Assembly: GCA_910577275.1 (NCBI GenBank) | Contig: CAJTMW010000019.1 | Coordinates: forward strand, 5,377 to 69,376 | DNA from: an uncultured Lachnospiraceae bacterium | GTDB lineage: Bacteria; Bacillota; Clostridia; Lachnospirales; Lachnospiraceae | DNA length: 64,000 nucleotides | Reading direction: 5' to 3' | In this document: positions 24,752 to 34,715 of the stretch, piece after piece | Position numbering within the stretch: the first letter of the stretch is position 1 | How the letters are laid out: each line of letters opens with the position of its first letter | Translations under genes and position numbers: made by a program | The notes under the pieces: model-generated | Databases searched by the model: none | What the model saw: the letters and a program-made list of their open reading frames with translations, nothing else | Told to the model about the DNA's origin: nothing

Positions 24752-26103
24752 GCGATACGATATTACTGTTTGACAGTTATTCCGAGGGCGGAAGGCGTCT
24801 GTATGATTCCTTTAGGCTGGCAGGATGTGAGTGCTCTGTCGTTGTACTGGAAAACAACGATTTCCTGCCGGAGGAAGCCATGTCGGCATACGATTTGTTT
24901 TTGGGCTATTATGGAGAGAGAGGCAGAAAGACAGGAACCGGTAAGCCCAGATTCTTTAACGAGGTTGAAGTGCCGGATAATTGGAGCATCAACGCGGGGG
25001 TCGGTGAAAGTGATTATGGAAAAATCACTTATCAGCACGAGGAAAAGGGCAGAATCTATTACTGGGAGTCCCCGAAGAAATTTCGGGTAAAGGCGGTGGA
25101 CTGGTTTGACAGGAAGGGAGCTGTCCGCTTCCGGGATTATTATAACCGCTATGGCGCAGTCTGCGCCAGAAGCGTTTACGACGGACAGGGAAAAGAGCTC
25201 GGAAAGACATGGTTTTCCGCAGGAGGACAGGAAGCAATCACAAAAAATTGCGTTACCGGCGATTTGATTGTCAATGACGGCGAGCTGGTGAAGTTTTTCC
25301 GGTCGGAAATGGATATGATAGTTTATTTCTTCCGCCGGTCGGGATTTGAGAACAGAAAGGTATTTTATAATTCCCTGGCGAATCCATTCCTGATTTCCGG
25401 GAGGCTATCGGCTCCGGAAAAGCGGGACGTGCTGTTCTGGCAGGAAAATGTGGAAGGGGAAATTCCGGGGAACATGCAGATAATTCTTGGCGGGCAGGCC
25501 GCCCGTACGGAAAAGGTTATGGTGCAGAAAAGAAGTGTCTACAACAGACTTCTGGAATTGGGAGCGAATCCTGACAAGGTGCAGAGGCTGGGATATGTAT
25601 ACGATTTTAAAAAGAAGAATGAACACAGGCCGCAGGCTTTGATTTGCACCAATTCCGAGAGGATTGAACACTGTGAAGAACTGGTCAGGGAATTTCCGCA
25701 GATGCATTTCCATATCGCGGCGGTTACGCTGATGTCGCCGAAGCTGATGGATATGGGGAAGTATGATAATGTATCGCTGTACCCGGGAGCGCAGGCGGAT
25801 ACCTTTGACAGGCTTTTTATGTCCTGCGATTATTACTTTGATATTAACCACTGGACGGAGATTGTCTCCGCGGTGTATCAGGCTTTTCTCCACAATCAGG
25901 TTATTTTTGCTTTTGAGGAAACTGCGCACAACAGGGAGTATGTGGCGGATGCCCATGTCTATCCCATAGCGGAATTTGACAGGATGGTTTCGGATGTGAA
26001 AGAGGTTATGGATAATAAGGAAGCGATGGAGCGGCATCTCAAAATGCAGCTGAAAGACGCTATGGCGGAGGACAAGGAAACCTACCTGAGGCTGGCGGAG
26101 TAA
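24745..26103 (+). CDS. GtfB-like partner subunit, copy 1
   Basis: 452 aa from ATG 24745, which aligns with the usual GtfB start (TILLFDSY); ATG 24730 after AAAGGAGG is also possible. GtfB is the non-catalytic, GT-B-fold partner that binds the SRRP and completes the GtfA O-GlcNAc transferase. Family hallmarks are NNDFLPEEAMSAY, PRFFNEVEVPDNW, DYYNRYGAVCARS, NSLANPFLIS and DINHWTEIVSAV. It resembles the canonical GtfB at 28869 but is more diverged, for example in the WSINAGVGESDYG segment. It overlaps its GtfA gene by 7 bp. Confidence 0.86.
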   Translation: MLSDTILLFDSYSEGGRRLYDSFRLAGCECSVVVLENNDFLPEEAMSAYDLFLGYYGERGRKTGTGKPRFFNEVEVPDNWSINAGVGESDYGKITYQHEEKGRIYYWESPKKFRVKAVDWFDRKGAVRFRDYYNRYGAVCARSVYDGQGKELGKTWFSAGGQEAITKNCVTGDLIVNDGELVKFFRSEMDMIVYFFRRSGFENRKVFYNSLANPFLISGRLSAPEKRDVLFWQENVEGEIPGNMQIILGGQAARTEKVMVQKRSVYNRLLELGANPDKVQRLGYVYDFKKKNEHRPQALICTNSERIEHCEELVREFPQMHFHIAAVTLMSPKLMDMGKYDNVSLYPGAQADTFDRLFMSCDYYFDINHWTEIVSAVYQAFLHNQVIFAFEETAHNREYVADAHVYPIAEFDRMVSDVKEVMDNKEAMERHLKMQLKDAMAEDKETYLRLAE

Positions 26104-26135
26104 ATAAGGCAGTCAAAAAAATGAAAGGGTATGAA

Positions 26136-27392
26136 ATGCTGATTTTTTTTGATAAATACACGGAAAACGTTGAGAAAGTGCGTGAAACCATGCGCGGCAC
26201 GGGATGCGAGGAAAAAATTGCGGTACTGCAGGATAACGGCTTTTTGCCGTCCGGCGTGACGTCGCCATATGAGTTTTTTGTCTATCGGGACAGACAGGAA
26301 GCGCTTACGGAGAAGGATTTGTTTTACAACTTTATCGAGCTTCCCGAATTCTGGGAGGTTCGGCTGACCGGCTGGACGGGCGGCATTTTTGATATGGGGC
26401 GGGAAAAAGCCAGGATTTATTTTAAGGAGCCTGCTGAAAAGAGGAATGTGCAGCGGGTGGAATGGCATATGGAGAACGGATGGGTATATAAGATTGATTA
26501 TTACAACAGGTATGGTTTGAAGTATGCCAGTGAATTTCTCTCTCCGGAAAAAAACGTGGAGTCCAGGGTGTTTTACTCTGACAAAAATCAGGAGATTGTG
26601 GTGGAGCAGCCGGTAAATCACATGATTTCTCTGCTAAAAAACGGAGCAGTCAGGGGACTGTTCGATTCTTATGCCGGATTCGTTGCCCAATATCTGAAAG
26701 AAGCGGGATTTGAAGATGAAAGAATCCTGTTTGTGCAGGAGGAGAAAACTTTTGAACTTTTCTCGCTTGCTTCTGATGAGAGAAACAGGTGGACGTCTGT
26801 TTGGTTCGCAAATGATGAGCTGCTGAATAAGTATATCGGTATGGGCGGGAAAAACGGCGGCAGATTTTATACGATGCCGGAACAGTACCGGGAAAATCAG
26901 GCAAGGGGCGAAGCGCTTATTCTGACGGCTTCCGACCGGATTGAAAATCTGGAATATCTGATTGGCGAGCTCCCTGATATGATGTTTCACATAGCCGCAC
27001 ATACGCAGGTATCGGATAAGCTTCGCGGATTGGCGGAGCTGGATAACGTAAAGGTTTATCCGCAGATAAGTGTGCAGAATTTGAATATGCTGTGGAATAC
27101 CTGTGATTTTTATCTTGATATCAACCATTATCGGGAGATATATGACGCGGTGGATACAGCACATATGAAAAATATGCTTATCATGGGATTTGATAATACG
27201 GCCCATCACCGGGAGCTTATGGCAGGCGAATGTATCTATGCGGAGGACGAAGGGGAAAAAATGGTTTCCGCCATAAAGGAACTCAAGGGAAATCCTGCCA
27301 TGGTGGAGGAGCTGCTAAAGCGGCAGCAGAAAAAGAAAGAGGAAATCCGGGAAGGATTTTTGCAGAGGAGGGAGAACGGTCATGGTATATAA
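26136..27392 (+). CDS. Divergent GtfB-like subunit (GtfB'), copy 1
   Basis: 418 aa from ATG 26136, preceded by AAAGGG; an in-frame ATG at 26121 is weaker. It keeps the GtfB plan (DNGFLPSGVTSPYEFF, YKIDYYNRYGLKYASEF, DINHYREIYDAV) but is shorter and lacks the NSLxxPFxxS segment of GtfB proper. The gene at 30269 is the same subtype. The presence of both a GtfB and a GtfB' beside each GtfA suggests alternative partners or a glycan-recognition role (inference). It overlaps the next gtfA by 11 bp. Confidence 0.84.
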   Translation: MLIFFDKYTENVEKVRETMRGTGCEEKIAVLQDNGFLPSGVTSPYEFFVYRDRQEALTEKDLFYNFIELPEFWEVRLTGWTGGIFDMGREKARIYFKEPAEKRNVQRVEWHMENGWVYKIDYYNRYGLKYASEFLSPEKNVESRVFYSDKNQEIVVEQPVNHMISLLKNGAVRGLFDSYAGFVAQYLKEAGFEDERILFVQEEKTFELFSLASDERNRWTSVWFANDELLNKYIGMGGKNGGRFYTMPEQYRENQARGEALILTASDRIENLEYLIGELPDMMFHIAAHTQVSDKLRGLAELDNVKVYPQISVQNLNMLWNTCDFYLDINHYREIYDAVDTAHMKNMLIMGFDNTAHHRELMAGECIYAEDEGEKMVSAIKELKGNPAMVEELLKRQQKKKEEIREGFLQRRENGHGI

Positions 27393-28872
27393 TTTTAATC
27401 TGGGAATCGGCTGGGCGAGCAGCGGTGTTGAGTATGCTCAGGCGTACAGGGCAAAGCTGCTTAGGCGTATAGGGCAGGAGGCAAAATTTGTTTTCACTGA
27501 TATGTTTCCAAAGGACAATATCCAGCACATGGCGGAAAACATTGGCTTTCTGGATTCCGAAGTAATTTGGCTTTATACGTTTTTCACGGACTGTAGGACG
27601 TCGCCTGTTACGTTTACGCTGAAAATGCTGGAAAAGACTTTTGGCAACAGGCAGTTTTCCGGCGCAAGAGACGGCGGAAAGGTGAAATATACATTTCCGG
27701 GAACCAATACCTATTATGTGGCTTATCTGGTTAATGAGAAAGAAAACAGAGTGCACAGGGTGGAGATGGTGTCAAACGGCTGCCTGATTCGAAAGGATTA
27801 TTATACTTATTGCCGGATTTACTCGGAATATTATGCGCCTCTGGACAATAAGGCTCATTTGTATCACCGCAGATTTTTTAATGAAAACGGCTCAGTGGCC
27901 TATGAAGAAATTACAGATAACGATGCGGTGATGTATCAGTTTCCCGACAAGCTTATCTGCTCAAAAGAAGAACTGGTAGGCTATATGGTATCGCGTCTGA
28001 ATCTGACGAAAAAGGATGTGGTTATCATTGACCGGACCACGGGAATCGGACAGGCGATTATGCAGAATGCGGGCCCGGCGAAGATTGGGATTATTATCCA
28101 TGCAGACCATTTCAGCGAGGGAGGCACGGACGAGGAAGCGATTTTGTGGAACAATTATTACGAGTATGCGTTTTCACAGCGGGAGCGCATTAAGTTTTAC
28201 GTTACCTCCACGGACGTCCAGAACCGCCTTTTGAAGCAGCAGTTTAAGAAGTATATGGAAGCAAGCCCAAGGGTAGTGACGATTCCGGTGGGAAGTCTGG
28301 ACGAGTTAAAGGTTCCGGAGAAATCCAGAAAGAAACATTCGCTGATTACGGCCTCCAGACTTGCCAGCGAAAAACATGTGGACTGGCTCATTGATGCGGT
28401 GGCGGCCGCAAGGAAGCAGGTTAAAGATATTTCTCTGGATATTTACGGGAAAGGCGGAGAGGAAACCAAACTCAAAGAGCAGATAAAACGTCTGAACTGT
28501 GAAGAATATGTACATTTGTGCGGGCAGAAGAACCTGCAGGAGATATATAAGAACTATGAGGCCTATCTGTCAGGCTCCACCAGCGAGGGATTTGGCTTAA
28601 GCCTCATGGAGGCAATCGGTTCGGGACTTCCCATCATCGGTTTTGATGTGCGTTATGGAAATCCGAATTTTATTGATGATGGGAAGAACGGCTACCTGAT
28701 TCCGGTGCATGATAAGATGGAAAAGCAGGAGAGGGTGCAGAGGCTTACAGAGTGTATTATCCGTCTGTTTACGGAAGCGGATATGGAGAAGTATCATCAA
28801 CATTCCTATGACAAGGCAAAGACATACCTGACAACGGAAGTGGAGAAGAAATGGAGGAATGTATTGAAATGA
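27382..28872 (+). CDS. gtfA: Canonical GtfA O-GlcNAc transferase catalytic subunit (paralogue 4)
   Basis: 496 aa. The N-terminus MVYNFNLGIGWASSGVEYAQ is almost that of Streptococcus gordonii GtfA as I recall it, which makes this the orthologue rather than a paralogue. The add-on beta domain has NGCLIRKDYYTYCR; IDRTTGIGQAIMQNAGP and HADHFSEGGTDEE line the cleft; the EX7E motif is E402/E410 (SEGFGLSLMEAIGSGLP). With GtfB it should attach the first GlcNAc to Ser/Thr of the SRRP. Ribosome binding site GGAGGG. The stop overlaps the gtfB start (ATGA), the arrangement expected for a heterodimer. Confidence 0.92.
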   Translation: MVYNFNLGIGWASSGVEYAQAYRAKLLRRIGQEAKFVFTDMFPKDNIQHMAENIGFLDSEVIWLYTFFTDCRTSPVTFTLKMLEKTFGNRQFSGARDGGKVKYTFPGTNTYYVAYLVNEKENRVHRVEMVSNGCLIRKDYYTYCRIYSEYYAPLDNKAHLYHRRFFNENGSVAYEEITDNDAVMYQFPDKLICSKEELVGYMVSRLNLTKKDVVIIDRTTGIGQAIMQNAGPAKIGIIIHADHFSEGGTDEEAILWNNYYEYAFSQRERIKFYVTSTDVQNRLLKQQFKKYMEASPRVVTIPVGSLDELKVPEKSRKKHSLITASRLASEKHVDWLIDAVAAARKQVKDISLDIYGKGGEETKLKEQIKRLNCEEYVHLCGQKNLQEIYKNYEAYLSGSTSEGFGLSLMEAIGSGLPIIGFDVRYGNPNFIDDGKNGYLIPVHDKMEKQERVQRLTECIIRLFTEADMEKYHQHSYDKAKTYLTTEVEKKWRNVLK

Positions 28873-30209
28873 AAGATATAATACTGCTTTTTGATAATTA
28901 TGGAACAGACAGCCAGAGCCTTCATGCCTCTTTTCAATCCGCAGGCTTCCATTTTCCGGCAACTGTGATAGAGGATAACGGCTTCCTGCCGGAAGATGTG
29001 GTATCGGTTTATGGATTTTTCCTTGGCAGTTACAAAGAAGCCCTTGGGGATAAGGCGCGTCCGAAATATTTTAACGAAATAAAGGTTCCTGCCTATTGGG
29101 AAATCAGCGGGAATAACAACAGCGGCTCCGTGCATGACCTCTATAAGGAGAGGGCGAAGATTTTTTATGCGGAGCCTGCCCACAAGCGCCGCGTAAGGAT
29201 TGTGGACTGGTATGACGAGAAGGGCGCCGTACGTGCCAGCGACCATTATAACCGCTATGGCGCAATTTTTGCCAGAACCGTTTTTAACGCAAAGGGACAA
29301 AAATTCAGCAAGTCTTACTTTTCAGTTACAGGGGAGGAAATTATTGTCGAGAACTTTGCTACCGGAGATATCATTTTAAATTATGACAATGAAGTACGGA
29401 TTTTCCACACAAAGACGGACTTTGTTGTGTATTTTCTTGAGCGTGCCGGTTATGCCCAAAGCAGAATCTTCTTTAACTCCCTGTCAACGCCGTTTTTTGT
29501 ATCAAACAGACTCACGGCGCAGGAAAAGAAGGATATTTTATTCTGGCAGGAGCCTGTCCGGCAGGATATTCCGGGAAATATGCAGGTTATCTTCAGGGGA
29601 CAGGCAAGCCGTACGGCGACGGTTATGGTGCAGAAGCGTAAGTCCTATGACAAGCTGATTGCCCTTGGCGCAAATAAGGATATGACGCATAAAATGGGAT
29701 TTATTTATTCTTTTGAAAAAGAGAACGGGCATGAACCGAAGGCACTTATTTGTACGAATTCCGATAATATCGAACAGTGTGAAAAAATTGTAAAGGCGAT
29801 ACCGGAGATGCATTTTTACATCGCGGCGCTTACGGAAATGTCGTCCAAGCTCATGGAAATGGATAATTATGAAAACGTGAGCCTTTATCCAAACGTGAAG
29901 CAGGCGATATTGGACGGATTATTTGGAGAATGTGATTTTTATCTGGATATCAATCACGGGAATGAGATTGTTTCGGCAGTACGCAGGGCGTTTATGAATA
30001 ACCAGCTGATTTTTGCCTTTGAGGAAACCGCCCATAACAGAGATTATGTGGCGGAGGCGCATATTTATCCGGCGAATGACGCGCACCGCATGATTGTGGA
30101 TGTCAGAAAGGCCATGAAAGACGGGGATGTGTTAGAGAGATGGCTTGGGAGACAGTATGAGGCGGCTATGGCGGAGACGAAGGAGAGGTATGAGGGGATA
30201 GTGATATAA
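28869..30209 (+). CDS. gtfB: Canonical GtfB partner of GtfA
   Basis: 447 aa from ATG 28869; GGAGG at 28853-28857 fits this start and ATGA overlaps gtfA. It matches GtfB through YFNEIKVPAYWEISG, AKIFYAEPAHKRRVRIVDW, SDHYNRYGAIFARTVF and NSLSTPFFVSNRL, closely recalling S. gordonii GtfB. Role: substrate-binding, chaperone-like half of the O-GlcNAc transferase. The coupled gtfA-gtfB pair at 27382-30209 is the best candidate for the initiating enzyme of the island. Confidence 0.92.
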   Translation: MKDIILLFDNYGTDSQSLHASFQSAGFHFPATVIEDNGFLPEDVVSVYGFFLGSYKEALGDKARPKYFNEIKVPAYWEISGNNNSGSVHDLYKERAKIFYAEPAHKRRVRIVDWYDEKGAVRASDHYNRYGAIFARTVFNAKGQKFSKSYFSVTGEEIIVENFATGDIILNYDNEVRIFHTKTDFVVYFLERAGYAQSRIFFNSLSTPFFVSNRLTAQEKKDILFWQEPVRQDIPGNMQVIFRGQASRTATVMVQKRKSYDKLIALGANKDMTHKMGFIYSFEKENGHEPKALICTNSDNIEQCEKIVKAIPEMHFYIAALTEMSSKLMEMDNYENVSLYPNVKQAILDGLFGECDFYLDINHGNEIVSAVRRAFMNNQLIFAFEETAHNRDYVAEAHIYPANDAHRMIVDVRKAMKDGDVLERWLGRQYEAAMAETKERYEGIVI

Positions 30210-30268
30210 AAAACGCGGAATTTTTGAGGATTGGATATTCCGAAACAGTGCTACGGGGAGGATATAAG

Positions 30269-31525
30269 GTGATTTTTCTTTGTGACAAAAACACGGACAA
30301 TGTGAAAAAACTACAGGAAACAATAAGGGCGCTTGGCTTGGATGGAAAGATTGTTGTACTGGAAGATGACGGTTTTTTGCCAAATGGAATATTATCGCCC
30401 TATGAATATTTTGTCTATTGTCAGACACATAACGAGCTGGTTGAAAAGGAATTGTTTTTCGATTTTATTGAGGTACCCGAATATTGGAGAATACTTTTAA
30501 TTAATTCTGCGGTTGGCGGAATTTACGACATGGATACGAAAAAGGCTTCTATCTATTTTACGGTGCCGTATGAAAACAGAAACGTACAGCGGGTAGAGTG
30601 GCATACAGAAGATGGCTGGGTTTATAAAATCGATTACTATAACAAATACGGCTTGAAGTATGCAGGCGAATTTCGTAATCGGGAAGGCGGCGTGGATTCC
30701 AAAGTATATTACTCAGACAGGAATCAGGAAGTTATTGTGGAACAGCCCCAAAATGGTATTATTACATTGCTGGAAAGAGGCGCAGTGAAGAACTTTTTTA
30801 CTTCTCAGAATCAGTTCATTAACTATTATGTGAAAGAGGCGGGATTAGAGGATAAGTATGTACTGTTTGTGGAGAATGAAGAACAGTTCAAGCTTCTGGA
30901 TTTTAAACCGGATGGAAAGAGTACATGGGAATTTATCCTGTTTTCAGAGCAGGCGTTATTGGATAAGTATATTCATATGGGCGGGGAAAATGGATATAGA
31001 TTCTGCGCGATTCCGGAAAGCTATCCGGTTAATCAGGCAAAGGGCGAGGCTCTGATTTTAACGGCATCTGACAGGATTGAAGGGGTAGAGGAATTAATTC
31101 AGGCATTGCCGGAAATGATTTTTCACATAGCGGCAAACACGCAGGTATCGGATAAAATCAACAGGCTGGGCGAACAAAGCAATGTGAAAATCTATCCACA
31201 GGTCAGTCCGCAGGAGTTGGAGCAGTTGTGGGGGAAATGTGATTTTTATCTGGATATTAATCATTATCGGGAAATATATGATGCGGTCAATATGGCTCAT
31301 TGGCATAATTTGTTAATTATGGGGTTTGAGAATACCGTACACAACAAAAAGGTGTTGGTGGAAAGATTAATTTTTCCTGAACAGGGTAGTAGGGGGATGA
31401 TAGTTAAAATAAGGGAAACGTTAAATAATCCTGATATTATGGAGGAACTATTAGTGGAACAGCAGAATAACAAGTTTGAGATTTGGAAGGGTGCGTTGGA
31501 ATTGTTGGAGAAAGAGGAAAAATAG
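30269..31525 (+). CDS. Divergent GtfB-like subunit (GtfB'), copy 2
   Basis: 418 aa from GTG 30269, placed 7 bases after GGGGAGG; an upstream in-frame TTG at 30224 lacks support. Closest in the window is the gene at 26136, sharing the YKIDYYNKYGLKYAGEF, ILTASDRIE and CDFYLDINHYREIYDAV segments at matching places. It completes the second GtfA-GtfB-GtfB' trio. Function beyond the GtfB fold is not evident. Confidence 0.84.
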   Translation: MIFLCDKNTDNVKKLQETIRALGLDGKIVVLEDDGFLPNGILSPYEYFVYCQTHNELVEKELFFDFIEVPEYWRILLINSAVGGIYDMDTKKASIYFTVPYENRNVQRVEWHTEDGWVYKIDYYNKYGLKYAGEFRNREGGVDSKVYYSDRNQEVIVEQPQNGIITLLERGAVKNFFTSQNQFINYYVKEAGLEDKYVLFVENEEQFKLLDFKPDGKSTWEFILFSEQALLDKYIHMGGENGYRFCAIPESYPVNQAKGEALILTASDRIEGVEELIQALPEMIFHIAANTQVSDKINRLGEQSNVKIYPQVSPQELEQLWGKCDFYLDINHYREIYDAVNMAHWHNLLIMGFENTVHNKKVLVERLIFPEQGSRGMIVKIRETLNNPDIMEELLVEQQNNKFEIWKGALELLEKEEK

Positions 31526-31528
31526 GAA

Positions 31529-33067
31529 ATGGCAATTTATGTATTCAGTTTGTTGGTAGGAATCGTCCCCAGTGGTGTAGATAACGCTCAGGGTTATCGA
31601 GCCTCAATGTTGAAAGATATCTCACAGCCTGTCTTTCATATTTTTACAGAACTGCCAGGGAAAAAATATATTAATCGCTATAGACAGGCGGGGATTGATG
31701 AAAGTCAAATGCTTTGTTTGCATCACTATCTTACAGGTCATTCTATATTAAACTCATCTGTTAAAACAACAGATAAGCTGAAAGAACTAAAGAAAAATCT
31801 GCATTATTCACATTTGGATTATCGGGGGAATGAAGTCCGTTTGCTGAAAGATGGTGTGATTCTTGCCACAGTTGTGTCGGATGAAGATAAGGTAGAATGT
31901 TGTAGCAAAATTTTATATTTTGATAATGCAAAATTGTTTCGTGAAGAAACGTATACAGATGGAATTTTTTATGTAGATTATTATGTGACTGCAAAATCAG
32001 ACAATGGAAGTTATGCAAAGCGGGTAAGACGTACTTTCTATAACAGAGATGGTTCCGTAGCTTATGACCAGATTTATGAGGGAGAGAAAGAACTTTATCA
32101 TTTCCCAGAGGGAAGGCTTTGCTGTACAAAGATGCAATTGATGACAGAATTTATTAAAAGATTGCATTTATCAGAGCAGGATACAGTTATAATTGATAGG
32201 CCATCATATTTTGATTATGAACAGCCGCTTTTTCAGTATGGAGGAAAGGCAAGATTTATTGCGGTACTACATGCAAGGCATTATCTTGAAAAGTTTGAAG
32301 ACTCATATGATTTGTATTTAAACAAAGAACAGTATTATTGGTTTAAATATTCTAAAATGATAGATGCCATGGTAGTGTCAACACAGGAGCAAAAAGAAGA
32401 ATTAATACAAAAACTTCAGGAATATAATTGTACCGTTCCGATTGTTGAAGTGATACCAGCAGGTGGAATTAAGCAGTTACGATATCCAGAAAGAAACAGG
32501 AAACCATATTCCCTTTTAGCTGTTTCACGTCTTGATTCTCCCAAAAAAGTTGATTGGATTATAAGAAGCGTGATAAAAGCACATCGGAAAAATTCTAATA
32601 TTTCAATTGATATATATGGCAGTGGAGGGGATGTTCAATCACTTAAGGAGTTAGTTTCAGCTGATAATGCCCAATCATATATTAAATTTATGGGATATAT
32701 GGATGTTGCCGAAGTTTATAAAGAATATGAAGTGTTTATTTCCGCTTCATTAGGGGAGAGTTTTGGCCTGTCTACTATGGAAGCGGTTGGAGCTGGGGAT
32801 GCAGTTATAGGATTAGATGTGAAGTATGGCAATCATCTGTTTATACGTTCAGGAGAAAATGGTTATTTAGTTGATTATAATACAGGTTATGTTAGTGGTG
32901 ATGACAGTCGGCTGATAGATGACATGTCAGATAAAATAGTTGAAATTTTCAAAGATGAAGAGCGACTGAAAAAATTTCATCAAAAATCATATGAGATTGG
33001 TAAAAATTTTTTTGCTGATAGAATTAGGGAGAAGTGGATTAGATTGCTATTTTCAAAAGAAAAATGA
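31529..33067 (+). CDS. GtfA-like glycosyltransferase (GT4), paralogue 5
   Basis: 512 aa, ATG 31529 three bases after the previous stop, with GAGGAAAAATAGGAA upstream. It is of the MAIYVFSLLVG subtype, like paralogue 1 (19213), with the add-on segment RVRRTFYNRDGSVAYDQIY and intact EX7E (GESFGLSTMEA). From here to 46.2 kb the DNA is clearly more AT-rich than in the genes before, suggesting a later acquisition or a different source. No GtfB partner is adjacent. Confidence 0.86.
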   Translation: MAIYVFSLLVGIVPSGVDNAQGYRASMLKDISQPVFHIFTELPGKKYINRYRQAGIDESQMLCLHHYLTGHSILNSSVKTTDKLKELKKNLHYSHLDYRGNEVRLLKDGVILATVVSDEDKVECCSKILYFDNAKLFREETYTDGIFYVDYYVTAKSDNGSYAKRVRRTFYNRDGSVAYDQIYEGEKELYHFPEGRLCCTKMQLMTEFIKRLHLSEQDTVIIDRPSYFDYEQPLFQYGGKARFIAVLHARHYLEKFEDSYDLYLNKEQYYWFKYSKMIDAMVVSTQEQKEELIQKLQEYNCTVPIVEVIPAGGIKQLRYPERNRKPYSLLAVSRLDSPKKVDWIIRSVIKAHRKNSNISIDIYGSGGDVQSLKELVSADNAQSYIKFMGYMDVAEVYKEYEVFISASLGESFGLSTMEAVGAGDAVIGLDVKYGNHLFIRSGENGYLVDYNTGYVSGDDSRLIDDMSDKIVEIFKDEERLKKFHQKSYEIGKNFFADRIREKWIRLLFSKEK

Positions 33068-33185
33068 GACACTGTTACTTGGTGGGTCAAAAATATTGCT
33101 TGATAATCAGAAGTATTGGGAAATATGTTTAAGAGCAATTTAAAATGATGTAGAAAGGGTGTCTTCTCAAGACAGATAAGAAATA

Positions 33186-34715
33186 ATGGCAGTTTATATA
33201 TTTAAACTTTTGGTTTGGACTGCGCCGAATGGAATCGATAATGCGCAAGGTTATCGGGCTAAAATGCTGAATGATTTATCGGAACCTATTAAATTCATAT
33301 TCACTGAATTGCCAACCAGCAGGGATATAGACTATTATGAGAAAACAGGAATTAATGTAAGCCAGATGCTCAGCATCCATCAGTATTTTACAGATAGCAA
33401 TATATTAGGCTCATCTGTTAGAGTAGAAGATAAACTAAGAGAACTGCAGGAGAGGTTCCCCTATACGGATATTGTAAGTAGTGGCAGAAATATTAAATTG
33501 ATAAAAGACAGTGTTGTGGTTGCTTCCATTTTGCGTGATGAAATGAATCCGGATTTTTGCAGTGCAATTCATTATTTCAGAGATGGATGTTATTTGGTGC
33601 GCACAGAAAATTATATGGGTAAAATGCTATATGTAGATTACTATGTGACGGCATCATCTAATACCGGAATGTATGCAAAACGCGTGCGACGTTCATTCAT
33701 TAACAGTGATGGGGCGGTAGCTTATGAACAGATATTCTCAGAGGGAGAAAAGGAGTGGTATCTGTTTCCAAACGGAAAAATTTGTACGAATCAGGAATTT
33801 TTTGCAGAGTTTATTAAAAAATTGAATCTGACAAAAAAAGATGTAGTTTTGTTAGATAGATTAACACAGACAGGATTTATGCAGTCAATGTTGCGGTACG
33901 GAAGCAGAGCAAGGCTTATCACAATTTTTCATTCCAGACACTTCTTTGAAAAAGGAGAAGATACCGACAGATTATATTTGAATGACGAATATTACGATTG
34001 GTTTAAATACTCTCACAGGATAGAGACAATGGTAGTATCTACAGTAGGCCAAAAAAAAGAACTGGCAGGCAAGCTTTGTGAATATGGATGCAGTGTTCCT
34101 GAAATTGAGGTTATACCTGCGGGAGGGATTGACAGACTGCGATATCCGGAAACGAAGCGAAAGCCATATTCTTTAGTGACGGTTTCAAGACTGTATGCGT
34201 CAAAGAAAGTGGATTGGATTATAAAAAGCATTATAAAAGCACACGATATAAATTCAAAAATTTTTCTTGATATATATGGAAGAGGTGCAGACGCTCATAC
34301 GAAATATTTACAGGATTTGGTGACGTCTCATAATGCGCAGTCATATATCAGGTTTATGGGATATGTGAATGTGACAGAAATATATAAAAATTATGAAGCT
34401 TTTATCACTGCATCTTTGGGGGAAACTTTAGGTCTGTCTGTCATGGAAGCAATAGGCTCAGGTACGGCGGTGATTGGTCTAAACGTAAAGTATGGAAATC
34501 AGGTGTTTATTCACCCAGAGAAAAACGGATATCTGGTTGACTTTAGTCATGCTGAAAGTGAAGAGGGACAACTGGTGTTTGATATGGCGAATAAGATTGT
34601 AAAGCTCTTTGATGAAAAGGAGAAGTTGGAGAAATTTCACAAACATTCCTATGAAATAGCTAAGGATTATCTTTGTGAGGTAGTTAAAGAAAAGTGGAGG
34701 AAGTTGTTGAAATGA
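33186..34715 (+). CDS. GtfA-like glycosyltransferase (GT4), paralogue 6
   Basis: 509 aa, ATG 33186, preceded by a 118-bp gap that holds no recognisable gene; the ribosome binding site is weak. Same subtype as 19213 and 31529 (MAVYIFKLLVWTAPNGIDNA) and most similar to 31529, so the two adjacent genes look like a tandem duplication. EX7E is intact (GETLGLSVMEA). The stop overlaps the next start (ATGA). Donor and acceptor unknown. Confidence 0.86.
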   Translation: MAVYIFKLLVWTAPNGIDNAQGYRAKMLNDLSEPIKFIFTELPTSRDIDYYEKTGINVSQMLSIHQYFTDSNILGSSVRVEDKLRELQERFPYTDIVSSGRNIKLIKDSVVVASILRDEMNPDFCSAIHYFRDGCYLVRTENYMGKMLYVDYYVTASSNTGMYAKRVRRSFINSDGAVAYEQIFSEGEKEWYLFPNGKICTNQEFFAEFIKKLNLTKKDVVLLDRLTQTGFMQSMLRYGSRARLITIFHSRHFFEKGEDTDRLYLNDEYYDWFKYSHRIETMVVSTVGQKKELAGKLCEYGCSVPEIEVIPAGGIDRLRYPETKRKPYSLVTVSRLYASKKVDWIIKSIIKAHDINSKIFLDIYGRGADAHTKYLQDLVTSHNAQSYIRFMGYVNVTEIYKNYEAFITASLGETLGLSVMEAIGSGTAVIGLNVKYGNQVFIHPEKNGYLVDFSHAESEEGQLVFDMANKIVKLFDEKEKLEKFHKHSYEIAKDYLCEVVKEKWRKLLK

